57,359 nucleotides of DNA. It comes from Nanobdellota archaeon. Lineage in GTDB: Archaea; Nanoarchaeota; Nanoarchaeia; Parvarchaeales; Parvarchaeaceae. Positions 15,999 through 25,149 of the stretch are shown in pieces. The notes beneath the pieces are model-generated. The model made no database searches. It worked only from the letters and a program-made list of their open reading frames with translations, and was not told the DNA's origin. Each line of letters begins with the position of its first letter. Position 1 is the stretch's first letter. The stretch is taken from the NCBI GenBank assembly GCA_021852135.1, contig JAJZOB010000018.1:1-57359 (forward strand), in the 5' to 3' direction. Position numbers and translations under genes: made by a program.

Positions 15999-17753
15999 AT
16001 GGAAGGAAAAATAATTGGAATTTCTGGTTCAGTTGTAACAGTTTCAGGTCTTGAAGACCCGAAGATGAATAATATTGTATTTATAGGAACTAATGAGCTA
16101 GTTGGAGAAATTGTAAAGATAGAGGGCGAAAACGCCATAATACAAGTGTATGAGGATACAAGTGGACTTAGAATTGGGGAAAAGGCGGTTGATAGTAATG
16201 AGCCTTTATCTGTAGAATTGGGGCCAGGATTAATTGGATCGATATTTGATGGTATACAAAGACCTTTAGATAAGATACTTGCCAAGGAAGGAACATTCAT
16301 AAGCAGTGGAGTAAAAGTTAATTCATTAGATCGCGAAAAAAAATGGCATTTTAAACCAAAGGTTGAAGAAGGTAAACTCGTAGAACCTGGGGAAGAAATT
16401 GGAGAGGTAAAAGAAACTTCTTTGATAAAACATAAAGTCCTTGTACCAGCAAACAAAAAAGGGATAATAAAAAAGATAGCAGAAGAAGGAGATTACACAA
16501 TAGAAGAAAATATCGCATTATTAGAGGATGACAATAAAAAAACTGAGGAGATAAAACTTATGACAAGGTGGCCAGTGAGAACGGCAAGACCTGTAAAAGA
16601 GAAACTTTCTCCAAATATCCCCCTTTTAACAGGACAAAGAGTCATAGACACGATGTTTCCTGTTGCAATGGGTGGAACGGCAGCAGTTCCAGGGCCTTTC
16701 GGGTCAGGAAAAACCGTAATCCAGCATCAACTTGCAAAGTGGTCTGACGCAGATGTGATAGTTTACGTTGGATGCGGCGAAAGAGGGAATGAAATGACAG
16801 AGATACTTGCAACATTTCCAGAACTAAAAGATCCAAAAAGCGGGAAGCCTTTAATGGACAGGACCATACTTATTGCCAACACATCAAACATGCCTGTAGC
16901 TGCAAGGGAAGCAAGCATTTACACTGGAATAACACTTGCTGAGTACTATAGGGATATGGGTTACAGTGTTGCAGTAATGGCAGACAGTACTTCGAGATGG
17001 GCGGAAGCTTTAAGAGAGCTGTCTGGAAGACTGGAAGAAATGCCGGGTGAAGAGGGCTATCCTGCGTACTTAGGTAGAAGAGTAGGTGAATTTTATGAGA
17101 GAGCAGGAAGAGCCAGAATCTTGAGTGGAAAGATAGGAGCAGCAACTATAATAGGCGCAGTATCCCCACCTGGTGGTGATATATCTGAACCTGTTTCGCA
17201 GAACACGCTTAGAGTAACTAGAGTATTTTGGGCACTTGATGCATCACTTGCAAATGCAAGGCACTTTCCTTCTATAAACTGGCTTAACAGCTATTCATTG
17301 TATACTGATGGGTTGGACCAGTGGTATAGAAAAAACATTGCGGAGGACTGGCCAGAACTTAGAGATAAATCACTAGCGACATTACAAAAAGAAGCAGAGA
17401 TAAATGAGATTGTACAATTGGTTGGATATGATGCATTGCCTGAAGCAGACAAACTAATACTTGATGTCGCTAAAATGCTAAGAGAGGACTACTTACAGCA
17501 GAATGCCTTTGATGAGATTGATACTTACGCATCCGTTAACAAGCAGTATAAAATGTTAAAAATTATAGCTCAAGTGTTTGACGCAGAAAAAGCTGCTCTT
17601 GACAGGAATGTGCCTATAGAGAGGATACAATCAATACAAGTTAAACCAAAAATTGCAAGACTAAGGTACACGAGCGAAGAAGAGATTGATGCTAAATTAA
17701 AGGAAATCGAAAAGGACATAGAAGAAATAAAAAAGATTAGTGTGGAGAAATAA
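15999..17753 (+). CDS. atpA: A-type ATP synthase catalytic subunit A
   Basis: The 584-residue catalytic subunit of the A1 headpiece. Walker A GPFGSGKT (about residue 233) has the A-type form; [28 protein letters not shown] and [14 protein letters not shown] are catalytic-domain hallmarks. The non-homologous insert typical of subunit A lies before Walker A (about 115-190). No intein is present, unlike in some archaea. It starts one base after atpF and ends one base before the chosen atpB start. Confidence 0.98.
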   Translation: MEGKIIGISGSVVTVSGLEDPKMNNIVFIGTNELVGEIVKIEGENAIIQVYEDTSGLRIGEKAVDSNEPLSVELGPGLIGSIFDGIQRPLDKILAKEGTFISSGVKVNSLDREKKWHFKPKVEEGKLVEPGEEIGEVKETSLIKHKVLVPANKKGIIKKIAEEGDYTIEENIALLEDDNKKTEEIKLMTRWPVRTARPVKEKLSPNIPLLTGQRVIDTMFPVAMGGTAAVPGPFGSGKTVIQHQLAKWSDADVIVYVGCGERGNEMTEILATFPELKDPKSGKPLMDRTILIANTSNMPVAAREASIYTGITLAEYYRDMGYSVAVMADSTSRWAEALRELSGRLEEMPGEEGYPAYLGRRVGEFYERAGRARILSGKIGAATIIGAVSPPGGDISEPVSQNTLRVTRVFWALDASLANARHFPSINWLNSYSLYTDGLDQWYRKNIAEDWPELRDKSLATLQKEAEINEIVQLVGYDALPEADKLILDVAKMLREDYLQQNAFDEIDTYASVNKQYKMLKIIAQVFDAEKAALDRNVPIERIQSIQVKPKIARLRYTSEEEIDAKLKEIEKDIEEIKKISVEK

Positions 17754-17754
17754 G

Positions 17755-19137
17755 ATGGAAGAAATAGAATATAAAACAATTGAAAAGGTAACTAACGTGC
17801 TGCTCTTTGTAAAGGACGTAAAAAACGCAGCTTATAATGAACAAGTAGAGATAGAACTTGAAAACGGCAAAAAAATAAACGGGCAAGTTCTTGCAACTAA
17901 TGAGGAAGTTACAATCATACAAGCATTTGGTGAAACCACTGGAATGAATACAAAAGGGACTAAAGTAAAATTCAAAGGCACTACTTTTAAGATGCCAGTA
18001 AGCATGGATATGGTGGGCAGAGTGTTTGATGGGTTAGGTAGACCAAGAGATGGCGGCATACCTATTTTCAGCGATGAAAAAATGGACATAAATGGAAACC
18101 CAATAAACCCTTATGCTAGGGAAGAGCCTTCAGAATTTGTACAGACGGGGATCTCGTCAATAGATTGCATGAATACTTTAGTTAGGGGACAAAAGTTACC
18201 TATTTTTTCAGGTTCTGGTCTTTCGCACAATAAACTCGCTGCACAGATAGTAAAACAAGCAAAGATACTTGCAGAAAAACAGAACTTTTATGTGGTTTTT
18301 GGAGGAATCGGAATAAATAGTGAAGACGCTAACTTTTTTGTAAACGAATTTCAGAATAGCGGCGCGTTGGAAAGGTCAGTTATATTTTTAAACTTAGCTG
18401 CCGATCCTTCAATGGAGAGAGTCATACTGCCAAGACTTGCATTAACCGCCGCGGAATATCTTGCATACGAAAAAGGCTCACATGTAATAGTTATACTTAC
18501 GGATATGACTAACTACGCGGAAGCACTTCGTGAAATATCTGCTGCGAGAGATGAAGTGCCTGGAAGAAGAGGTTATCCGGGTTACATGTATACTGATTTG
18601 GCAAGCCTTTTCGAGAGAGCTGGTAAAGTAAAAGGAAAAGAAGGTTCTGTTACGCAGTTACCAATACTTACAATGCCGAGTGATGACATAACACACCCCA
18701 TCCCAGACTTAACTGGTTACATTACAGAAGGACAGATAGTTTTAAGCAGAGCTTTGGATAAAAGTGGAATATATCCGGAAGTAGATGTTTTACTTTCTCT
18801 TTCAAGATTAATGAACCAAGGAATTGGAAAAAACTCCACTAGGGAAGACCATAGAAATGTTTCGGATCAGCTGTATGCTGCTTATGCAAAAGGGAAGGAA
18901 CTTAGAAGCTTAACCGAAATAGTTGGTGAAGACGCTTTAAGCAAAACAGATAAACAGTACTTACATTTTGCAGAAGAATTTGAAAACAGGTTCATAAAAC
19001 AGGAATTCAACGAAGACAGAAGTATAAATGAAACGCTTGACCTTGGGTGGGAGCTATTAAGCATGATAGACAGGGATGAGATGAAGAGGATAAAACCTGA
19101 ATTTATAGAAAAATACGGTAAATGGAAACAAACATAA
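17755..19137 (+). CDS. atpB: A-type ATP synthase regulatory subunit B
   Basis: The 460-residue non-catalytic nucleotide-binding subunit. Hallmarks are [14 protein letters not shown], the degenerate P-loop [15 protein letters not shown] instead of a Walker [21 protein letters not shown] and the C-terminal [16 protein letters not shown]. The ATG at 17755 is chosen, one base after the atpA stop; an in-frame ATG at 17740 would overlap atpA. The end overlaps atpD by 16 bases. Confidence 0.97.
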   Translation: MEEIEYKTIEKVTNVLLFVKDVKNAAYNEQVEIELENGKKINGQVLATNEEVTIIQAFGETTGMNTKGTKVKFKGTTFKMPVSMDMVGRVFDGLGRPRDGGIPIFSDEKMDINGNPINPYAREEPSEFVQTGISSIDCMNTLVRGQKLPIFSGSGLSHNKLAAQIVKQAKILAEKQNFYVVFGGIGINSEDANFFVNEFQNSGALERSVIFLNLAADPSMERVILPRLALTAAEYLAYEKGSHVIVILTDMTNYAEALREISAARDEVPGRRGYPGYMYTDLASLFERAGKVKGKEGSVTQLPILTMPSDDITHPIPDLTGYITEGQIVLSRALDKSGIYPEVDVLLSLSRLMNQGIGKNSTREDHRNVSDQLYAAYAKGKELRSLTEIVGEDALSKTDKQYLHFAEEFENRFIKQEFNEDRSINETLDLGWELLSMIDRDEMKRIKPEFIEKYGKWKQT

Positions 19138-19736
19138 GGGTTACGAGAAGAGAATTGATAGAAACTAAGAAAAAAATTAAAACTGCTGGGAGAGGACTGC
19201 AGCTACTGAAGATGAAAAGGTCTTCACTTATTCTTGAATTCTTCGAACTTGCAAAACAGGTACAAAGCATGAAAACAAACCTTAAGAAATTCATGGATAG
19301 AAGCAGGGAGAGCTTAGAAATAGCGGAAGCCCTTAGCGGCCGTATAACAATAGAGAGAGTAGCACAGGAGCAAAGCGAGAAAATGGCAAGCTTGAAGGCT
19401 AGAAACGTAATGGGACTAATCATTCCAAATATAAACGTTAATGAAACCATCGACGTCATGAGTGAAAGCGATAGTTTGACTATACCAACTCCGGTTTACG
19501 ATGCAAAGAGCATGTATGCTTCATTTCTTTCGATGCTTGTAGAAATAGCTGAAAAAGAAACTGCAATGAGAAATTTACTTAATGAGGTATATAAATTAAA
19601 CAGAAGAACAAATTCCATAGAAAATATCATAATACCTAGATGGAAGGCAAAAATAAAATATATAAAACAAAGTTTAGACGATATGGAAAGAGACAGATTA
19701 GTGTCTATTAAATTTATAAAAAAATTACATAGCTGA
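19122..19736 (+). CDS. atpD: A-type ATP synthase subunit D (central rotor shaft)
   Basis: A 204-residue coiled-coil shaft protein. The N-terminal helix has [20 protein letters not shown] and [19 protein letters not shown], and the C-terminal helix has [20 protein letters not shown], both classic for subunit D. It starts inside the end of atpB and is followed directly by atpH. In most archaeal operons D is the last gene; here H and I follow. Confidence 0.93.
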   Translation: METNIRVTRRELIETKKKIKTAGRGLQLLKMKRSSLILEFFELAKQVQSMKTNLKKFMDRSRESLEIAEALSGRITIERVAQEQSEKMASLKARNVMGLIIPNINVNETIDVMSESDSLTIPTPVYDAKSMYASFLSMLVEIAEKETAMRNLLNEVYKLNRRTNSIENIIIPRWKAKIKYIKQSLDDMERDRLVSIKFIKKLHS

Positions 19737-19737
19737 T

Positions 19738-20055
19738 ATGGAATCACTTGAAACTTTACAAAAAATACGCGAGATAGAAGATTTATCCTCTAAAAAAATA
19801 GAGCAAGCGGAGGAAAAAGCAAAAAAAATCTTAGAAGAAGCTGAAAGATTAAGTGAAGAAAAAATAAAAAAAGCTGAAAAAGAAGCAAATAATTCTATAA
19901 ATACTGCGATTGAAAAGGTCGAAAAAGAAACGGCAATTAAAAAGGAGGAAATGATAATAGAAGCAAAGAAAAAAGCTACTGATATAAAACCACTTGATAA
20001 GAACCGAATGCTAGAGATATTTAATGACGTTTTAAAGGAGGAATTTAAATTATAA
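19738..20055 (+). CDS. atpH: A-type ATP synthase subunit H (stator)
   Basis: A 105-residue, highly charged, almost entirely coiled-coil protein (KIEQAEEKAKKILEEAERL) with a short C-terminal segment NRMLEIFNDVLKEEFKL. This is the design of archaeal subunit H, which pairs with E in the peripheral stalk. Identity rests on its size, composition and position before atpI, as sequence is weakly constrained. It shares one base with atpI (TAATG), and a GGAGG for atpI lies at its end. Confidence 0.75.
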   Translation: MESLETLQKIREIEDLSSKKIEQAEEKAKKILEEAERLSEEKIKKAEKEANNSINTAIEKVEKETAIKKEEMIIEAKKKATDIKPLDKNRMLEIFNDVLKEEFKL

Positions 20056-21986
20056 TGTTTCTACCAAGTAAAATAGAAAAAGTAAGATTAATTCTGCCTA
20101 AAATTTACTATGATACGGCGATAACTTTACTTGGAGAACTGGGTTTCTTACAGATAGAAGTGCTAGAAAGCGAAAGTAAGAAGGTCTTAAAAGACTTTAA
20201 AGAAATTGAATATGATAAAATAAACCGTTACAGCCAAAAAATAAGAAGCTTAGAAAGTAACCTGATAAAACAAAAGTCTAAAAATATGAATATAAAAAAT
20301 CTTCGGCAGGTTTTTCATGAAACTGATAAAATAAAAATCTATGAAGAGGTAAATGAAATAAAAAAGGAAGAAGAAAAAATTAATGCAAGTATAAAAGAGA
20401 GCAATTCTATTTTAGAAATAATAAATTTAATGAAAGATTTTAAACATGATCTAAAGATATTGAATGGAAATAGAGTAGAGTCGTTTATATTCAAAAAAAC
20501 TAAAGAAGACGATCAGTTTATTGAAAAAATAAAAAAAGAGATAGATTGCGAGTTTAACGAACTGGGAACCGTATATATGGTTACAATAGAGAAACACAAT
20601 AAGGAAAAACTTGCAAACTTGGCCAATAAGGGGGCAATAAACCTGATAAAAATTCCAAATATAACGGGAAAAATAGAAGAAATAACAAATTTGCAGCAAG
20701 CAAACATAAAAAAGGAAAAAGAAAAATTTTTAACTATAAATAATAAGCTAGAAAAGTTGTCAAAAAAATATTATGCTATTGTTGTTAATCTTAAAGAATA
20801 TCTAGACATAGAGATAAAAAAAAGCTCTATAATACCAAGAATAGGCGCTACTGATTATATAACCGTAATTGAGGGATGGGTAGAAAGCAAAAAGATACCT
20901 GTTTTAGAAGAAGGTCTGAATGGATTAACGTCCGATCGATTTATACTTGAGAAGATAAAAACGACTGAAGAGCCACCAACAAAGATGGAAAATCCAGTTT
21001 CTTTTAAACTTTATGAATTCTTTATAAAATTTTATTCGATACCAAGAAGCAGCGAAATTGATCCAACGATATTTTTCGGAATAGCTTTCCCCATATTTTT
21101 TGGATTAATGGTTGGAGATGCAGGCTATGGCGCAACATTCCTTTTGCTTAGTTTTTGGGTCATACATAGGATAAAACACCCTCCTAAAAAAAGCCATTTG
21201 CCGAGAAAGCTTTCAAAATTTGTTAAGACAATAATAAGCAAAAACAGCTTGGTAATGATAATGAAAGCTATAATACCAGGCTCTATAATAGCCATTGCAC
21301 TCGGGATAATTTTCAATGAGTATTTTGGTTTTGCGTTGCCTTATACTTCATTATTTAATGTTACAAAAAACGTTTCTACGTTGCTTTTAATTTCGGGTTG
21401 GATAGGAGTAGCGATGGTGTCATTTGGTTTTGTGCTTGGGGCTATTAATGCTTTGTACAACAAAAAAATCAAGAAAGCCATCGGAAGAATAGGCTGGCTT
21501 TTGGTCGCATGGGGAATTGTGATAGTGGGTTTGGCTGTTCTTCATAAGGAAAGCATTGGATTTTCTAATTTAGAAGCTGTCGGCAGTTATGTTGCAATAG
21601 TGATTGGTATTGCATTGGTACTTAGATCGGAAGGTACACAGTCTCTAATGGAGATTCCATCAGTGATAAGCCACATACTTTCGTATACTAGGCTTGTTGG
21701 CATACTACTTGCTTCAGTCATTCTTGCGCAAGTGATAAATCTAATCTTCGTTTCGAGTCTAAGCGGCTCGATACTCTTCATTATAGGAGGGGTAATAATT
21801 CTAGTATTTGGCCAGCTTTTCAATATAGTGATAGCATTATTTGAAGGAGGTATACAGGGAGCAAGGCTTATTTATGTTGAGTTCTTTTCAAAGTTCTTTG
21901 ATGGAAATGGGAATTTATTTAAACCATTTAAGATAGAAAGAAAAAACACTGCAAATGTGTATGTTAAAAACTTGAAGAAGAATTAA
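20055..21986 (+). CDS. atpI: A-type ATP synthase subunit I (membrane a-type subunit)
   Basis: A 643-residue stator subunit forming the ion half-channels. The N-terminal cytoplasmic half (about 1-310) is charged and coiled-coil rich; the C-terminal half has about eight membrane helices beginning at FFGIAFPIFFGLMVGDAGYG. The segment SEGTQSLMEIPSVISHILSYTRL holds the conserved region with the essential Arg (TRL) facing the ring. It is the last gene of the operon, an unusual place: it normally precedes K. Confidence 0.95.
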   Translation: MFLPSKIEKVRLILPKIYYDTAITLLGELGFLQIEVLESESKKVLKDFKEIEYDKINRYSQKIRSLESNLIKQKSKNMNIKNLRQVFHETDKIKIYEEVNEIKKEEEKINASIKESNSILEIINLMKDFKHDLKILNGNRVESFIFKKTKEDDQFIEKIKKEIDCEFNELGTVYMVTIEKHNKEKLANLANKGAINLIKIPNITGKIEEITNLQQANIKKEKEKFLTINNKLEKLSKKYYAIVVNLKEYLDIEIKKSSIIPRIGATDYITVIEGWVESKKIPVLEEGLNGLTSDRFILEKIKTTEEPPTKMENPVSFKLYEFFIKFYSIPRSSEIDPTIFFGIAFPIFFGLMVGDAGYGATFLLLSFWVIHRIKHPPKKSHLPRKLSKFVKTIISKNSLVMIMKAIIPGSIIAIALGIIFNEYFGFALPYTSLFNVTKNVSTLLLISGWIGVAMVSFGFVLGAINALYNKKIKKAIGRIGWLLVAWGIVIVGLAVLHKESIGFSNLEAVGSYVAIVIGIALVLRSEGTQSLMEIPSVISHILSYTRLVGILLASVILAQVINLIFVSSLSGSILFIIGGVIILVFGQLFNIVIALFEGGIQGARLIYVEFFSKFFDGNGNLFKPFKIERKNTANVYVKNLKKN

Positions 21987-22244
21987 TTTTTTGGAGTTAA
22001 TACTGCCTTACTAACAACGGACTATAAAAGCAAGGAAAGGAACCTTTATTGGGCATTAGAACTTTTTATTGATATTATTATATTCTAGAGGTATAGATAG
22101 GTTAACAAAAAATAATAGCGAGGTATAGGATATCTTCTCCTTAGTTGCACTAATCTAGTATAGTATCTACTTTATATCATATCATGTAGAATAAGAGGCA
22201 TTTGCCTGATTTATTGCTTATTGCAGGCTGTCTGTAATTGAATT
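21987..22244. other. non-coding gap after the ATPase operon
   Basis: No credible gene is seen. It holds a 33-codon open stretch without a start directly after atpI, two copies of the 9-mer GAGGTATAG (22088-22096 and 22120-22128), and T-runs that may end the ATPase transcript. It marks the start of an AT-rich accessory stretch that extends to tRNA-Gln. Confidence 0.5.
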
Positions 22245-22733
22245 ATGCAACAGCCTCGATTTAGTACTAAAAATTATATACTTAAACTGCTATCGGATTA
22301 TATATTATATATGACAGGTACCTTAGATGAGATAGTGTTAAACAAAAAAAATACACATTCTTTAGCTTATGATTTATTTGAATCTAGCTATGACAAAAAA
22401 ATTGTTACAAAAAATAAAAACGATACATTTTATAAAATTACCAACAACATACATAAAATAATATCAGGTTTAGATTTAAGCTATAACGATGAAAAATTAT
22501 TACCTGAATTAAATGATCGCATATTTAAAAATGTAAATTATGGATCGAATAAAATATATTCGAGGGATTTTTCAGATGTTAACCCAACAGCAAATTGTGT
22601 AGGTTATGCAAACATTATGATTGCTACTTTATCTATGTTAGATAAGACAGACTTGTTAAAAAATGCTACTATAGTTGGTAGAGATGATAGCGTGTGGGAG
22701 GCTTTTTGTATTTTATGTCTGCATAGCTGCTAA
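22245..22733 (+). CDS. hypothetical protein, possibly truncated transglutaminase-like
   Basis: A 162-residue protein, very rich in Lys, Asn, Ile and Tyr. Near the C-terminus VNPTANCVGYANIMIATLSM resembles the start of transglutaminase-like cysteine domains, where the Cys lies at the head of a helix. The downstream His and Asp of such a triad are not visible: the protein stops about 40 residues later with EAFCILCLHSC. This suggests either a truncated gene or an unrelated small protein. The next gene begins 31 bases on. No ribosome binding site is evident. Confidence 0.4.
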   Translation: MQQPRFSTKNYILKLLSDYILYMTGTLDEIVLNKKNTHSLAYDLFESSYDKKIVTKNKNDTFYKITNNIHKIISGLDLSYNDEKLLPELNDRIFKNVNYGSNKIYSRDFSDVNPTANCVGYANIMIATLSMLDKTDLLKNATIVGRDDSVWEAFCILCLHSC

Positions 22734-22764
22734 AAATCAAATTTCTAAAAATTCAGGTAATAAA

Positions 22765-23523
22765 ATGAATCAAAACGATAAAGAAAAAATCATAGAGTTT
22801 CTGAATCTAAAATATAGCCACATTGACTTAAATAAAATTGCAGAAAAAAGAAATGGAAATACGAATGTCCTTTCTATAGAGCTTGCCAAGTATGCTGTAG
22901 AAGCCGATAAGTTGAATATATTTTTAGTTGCTACAAATGCAAGAAAAAGAGCTCCTGTATATTTACCTGTCTCAGATAACATAAAGCATTCTTTAGGCAT
23001 AACATCGATAAAAACTAATGTGGATCTCAAAAAGATAACAGGATTTTGCAGAGAGATTATAACAAAGAAGCCGTATACATTTAATTTAAATGAGGGAGAA
23101 AAATTATTGTTTAAACTCGAAGACGGAAATCAAAGATACGAAAAAAGTACTTTAAAGACATTAGAGGCAAAAAATTACATAAAAACAATTTTAGGGGGTG
23201 ATAAAACTGCATTTTATATAACCAAAGAAGGGCGGGCAAGAATAGATAAAATACTCGGAAGGCTATTTGGTTATCCAAAATGTTGCATAGATGCTTTTAA
23301 AAAGCAAAATCAACGGCTTTCGCAAACCACTGAAAAGACCAATAAATTCAATTTGGAAAATGTACCAGAATACATAAAATACGGTTTAAATGAGGATTTT
23401 TTGCCGTATATTAAATGTAGCCCAAACTGCAAAAAATCACTGTACCTAAGTAAGCGTGTATACGAATACTTAAAGTTAGTAAGTAATCAGTATAATAAGC
23501 CCAGAAAAAATACAAATTATTAA
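22765..23523 (+). CDS. DUF483-like protein
   Basis: A 252-residue protein. The C-terminal half contains GRLFGYPKCCIDAFKKQNQR (about residues 168-187) and YIKCSPNCKKSLYL, a double-cysteine pattern I associate with the archaeal DUF483 family, whose function is not known. The cysteines could bind metal. The ATG at 22765, with AGGTAA upstream, is preferred; an in-frame ATG at 22675 would overlap the previous gene. The base composition is more AT-rich than the flanking housekeeping genes. A decayed reading frame follows the stop in the same frame. Confidence 0.6.
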   Translation: MNQNDKEKIIEFLNLKYSHIDLNKIAEKRNGNTNVLSIELAKYAVEADKLNIFLVATNARKRAPVYLPVSDNIKHSLGITSIKTNVDLKKITGFCREIITKKPYTFNLNEGEKLLFKLEDGNQRYEKSTLKTLEAKNYIKTILGGDKTAFYITKEGRARIDKILGRLFGYPKCCIDAFKKQNQRLSQTTEKTNKFNLENVPEYIKYGLNEDFLPYIKCSPNCKKSLYLSKRVYEYLKLVSNQYNKPRKNTNY

Positions 23524-23529
23524 CGCAGG

Positions 23530-23675
23530 GTGATACTTAGCATAACACCTGCAGAAAGAAAGCGCTTGGGAATCAACAAATCCACGTTGTGGTACAGCAG
23601 AAAGCTATAAAGGATGGCAGGAAGATTAAACTATACAATCAAAAACAAGAGATAATATACGAAGTACAAATTTAG
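23530..23675 (+). pseudogene. decayed 3' end of a gene, resembling the C-terminus of archaeal Cas1
   Basis: Two short open stretches in different frames join into one sensible protein end. The first reads SITPAERKRLGINKSTLWY and then hits a stop; moving one base gives QQKAIKDGRKIKLYNQKQEI and YEVQI with a stop at 23675. The pattern ERKRLGINKSTLWYxQK...GxxIKLY resembles, from memory, the C-terminal tail of some archaeal Cas1 integrases. No upstream Cas1 body exists, since the DUF483 gene occupies that place, and no CRISPR array is present. So this is a truncated, frameshifted remnant; a transposase or recombinase origin is possible. Confidence 0.4.
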
Positions 23676-23723
23676 ATGGAATAAAAGAAATTTATCTATT
23701 TGAGCTTAAAATTTATAAGATTT

Positions 23724-24641
23724 TTAGCCAATTCTTTTAGCCATTATGAGGCCTATCCATATATTTGTATTGTTAATGACATTAAAACCTGCTTCTTCTA
23801 ATTTTCTTTTTATGTTTAGATATCCATTATGATACTCTAACATTATTTGTTCAAATTTCCTTAGAGTTTCTTTACTCGCATTGAGTATAATTGGATACTC
23901 ACATCCTTCGCAGTCCATTTTAAGTATCCCGTTTTCTATATCGTAATTATTAACAATAGATTTCAAAGTTACTATCTTAATTTTCTTGCCCTTACTGAAT
24001 GATTTCAGTGAATCGCTACCACTGTTTTCAAAAGCGGGATTTACTCTAATATAATCCTCTTTCCCTCCAACTCCTTCATTTAGCAATATTACGTTTGTTA
24101 TTTTGTTCAAATTAATGTTCTCCTTTGCAATTTTATAAGAATAGGGGTAAGGTTCAAATGCTATAACCTTTTTTGCTTTCTTAATTTTAGAGAAGTAGAC
24201 TGTTGTGTCGCCTATATTTGCACCTATATCTACTACTATTTTATTTTTTGCATCCAACCAGTCATATTGATTTTGTACAAAATTTTCTAAAATTACCCCA
24301 GACTCAGACAGATTATTGACAATAAATTTTAAATCTCTCGATTCGAGCAAAAATATACTCCTCACTTTTCTAATTTTAAAGCCACTTCTTTGTAATTTTA
24401 ACTCAAGCTTCAAAATCGATAAATCACTAAGTTTATCATTAGAAAAGATGAAATCTTTCCCAAAATTAAGATGTAATACAGCCAATTTTTTTAACTTAAG
24501 TCTTACAAGATAGTAATCCCAAAAATTTTTTATAGAGATAGCATTTTCTATAAATCTTGCTTTAAAATTGATTACTCTTTTCAATTCAAAATAAATATTA
24601 AATTTATCAGCAAGACTAATATTATCTTTACACCTATTCAT
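23724..24641 (-). CDS. FkbM-family SAM-dependent methyltransferase
   Basis: A 305-residue protein. The FkbM domain lies at about 135-300: VVDIGANIGDTTVYFSKI is the SAM-binding motif, VIAFEPYPYSYKIAKENI follows, and ILKMDCEGCEYPIILN is a typical FkbM signature. The N-terminal 130 residues are unassigned. FkbM enzymes usually O-methylate sugars or natural products and are common in surface-glycan loci; a sugar-phosphate transferase gene lies 0.5 kb away. A TATA-like TTTAAATAT about 28 bases before the ATG suggests a nearly leaderless mRNA. Confidence 0.88.
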   Translation of the reverse strand: MNRCKDNISLADKFNIYFELKRVINFKARFIENAISIKNFWDYYLVRLKLKKLAVLHLNFGKDFIFSNDKLSDLSILKLELKLQRSGFKIRKVRSIFLLESRDLKFIVNNLSESGVILENFVQNQYDWLDAKNKIVVDIGANIGDTTVYFSKIKKAKKVIAFEPYPYSYKIAKENINLNKITNVILLNEGVGGKEDYIRVNPAFENSGSDSLKSFSKGKKIKIVTLKSIVNNYDIENGILKMDCEGCEYPIILNASKETLRKFEQIMLEYHNGYLNIKRKLEEAGFNVINNTNIWIGLIMAKRIG

Positions 24642-25013
24642 TTACTTTTAAATGTTATATGGATATTTAAAACCTTCTAATCTAGAAATCTAAACGTTAT
24701 AATTACCCCACAACCTAGCCCCTATTCTCTTCCCAGTCTATTTCCTCTCTATTCTCAGTCTCATTCGAGTCAAGTCTTACTATTCATCAATCTTACCACC
24801 TCGAACTCTCGAGAATTTTCCCCGAAATTAACCTCAATAATTATTGATATTTTACCGAAATAGCCTCGAGGTATAGTAGAAGTTGCCTTGAAAATACCTT
24901 TTATGACTGATAGGTCTATCCGGCATTACTCGGAGATAACATAGATAGTATTACGATATTTATGGTATTTAGGGTGAAATTAAGAAAGAGATATTATATA
25001 CCCCAAAAAATAA
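24642..25013. other. non-coding stretch before tRNA-Gln
   Basis: About 370 bases without a credible gene on either strand. The first 30 bases contain the FkbM promoter. The rest holds CTCGAG-type palindromes (CCTCGAGG at 24865-24872) and a third copy of GAGGTATAG (24868-24876). I see no repeat array, no tRNA fragment and no structured RNA I can name. Confidence 0.45.
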
Positions 25014-25086
25014 TAGCCCTGACCGGATTTGAACCGGTGTCTAGGGCTCCAAAGGCCCTCGTGCTTGGCCGCTACACTACAGGGCT
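25014..25086 (-). tRNA. tRNA-Gln (anticodon UUG)
   Basis: The minus strand folds into a full cloverleaf. Acceptor stem AGCCCTG pairs with CAGGGCT, the anticodon stem AGGGC/GCCCT encloses loop CTTTGGA with anticodon TTG, and the T arm ACCGG/CCGGT encloses TTCAAAT. Discriminator base is A. CCA is not encoded and no intron is present. It marks the right border of the accessory stretch. Confidence 0.95.
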
Positions 25087-25149
25087 ATAACATAAACTTA
25101 TAAAAACTGTAGATATAAAACTTAAATATACTAAATCCCAGAGATTTAA

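Noticed and set aside
16642..17145. Minus-strand open frames within atpA
   Set aside because: They are antisense shadows of a highly conserved gene, with Leu/Ser-rich composition and no start signals.
21987..22088. A 33-codon open stretch directly after atpI (GVNTALLTTDYKSKERN)
   Set aside because: It has no start codon and no recognisable motif. It might be a remnant of a lost gene but the evidence is too thin.
22675..22764. N-terminal extension of the DUF483 gene from the ATG at 22675
   Set aside because: It would overlap the upstream gene by 59 bases and gives an unlikely Cys/Phe-rich start; the ATG at 22765 has a better upstream sequence.
25014..25086. tRNA-Gln as an integration site for the accessory stretch
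   Set aside because: No copy of the tRNA 3' end was seen on the far side (21987-22250), and no integrase gene is present.
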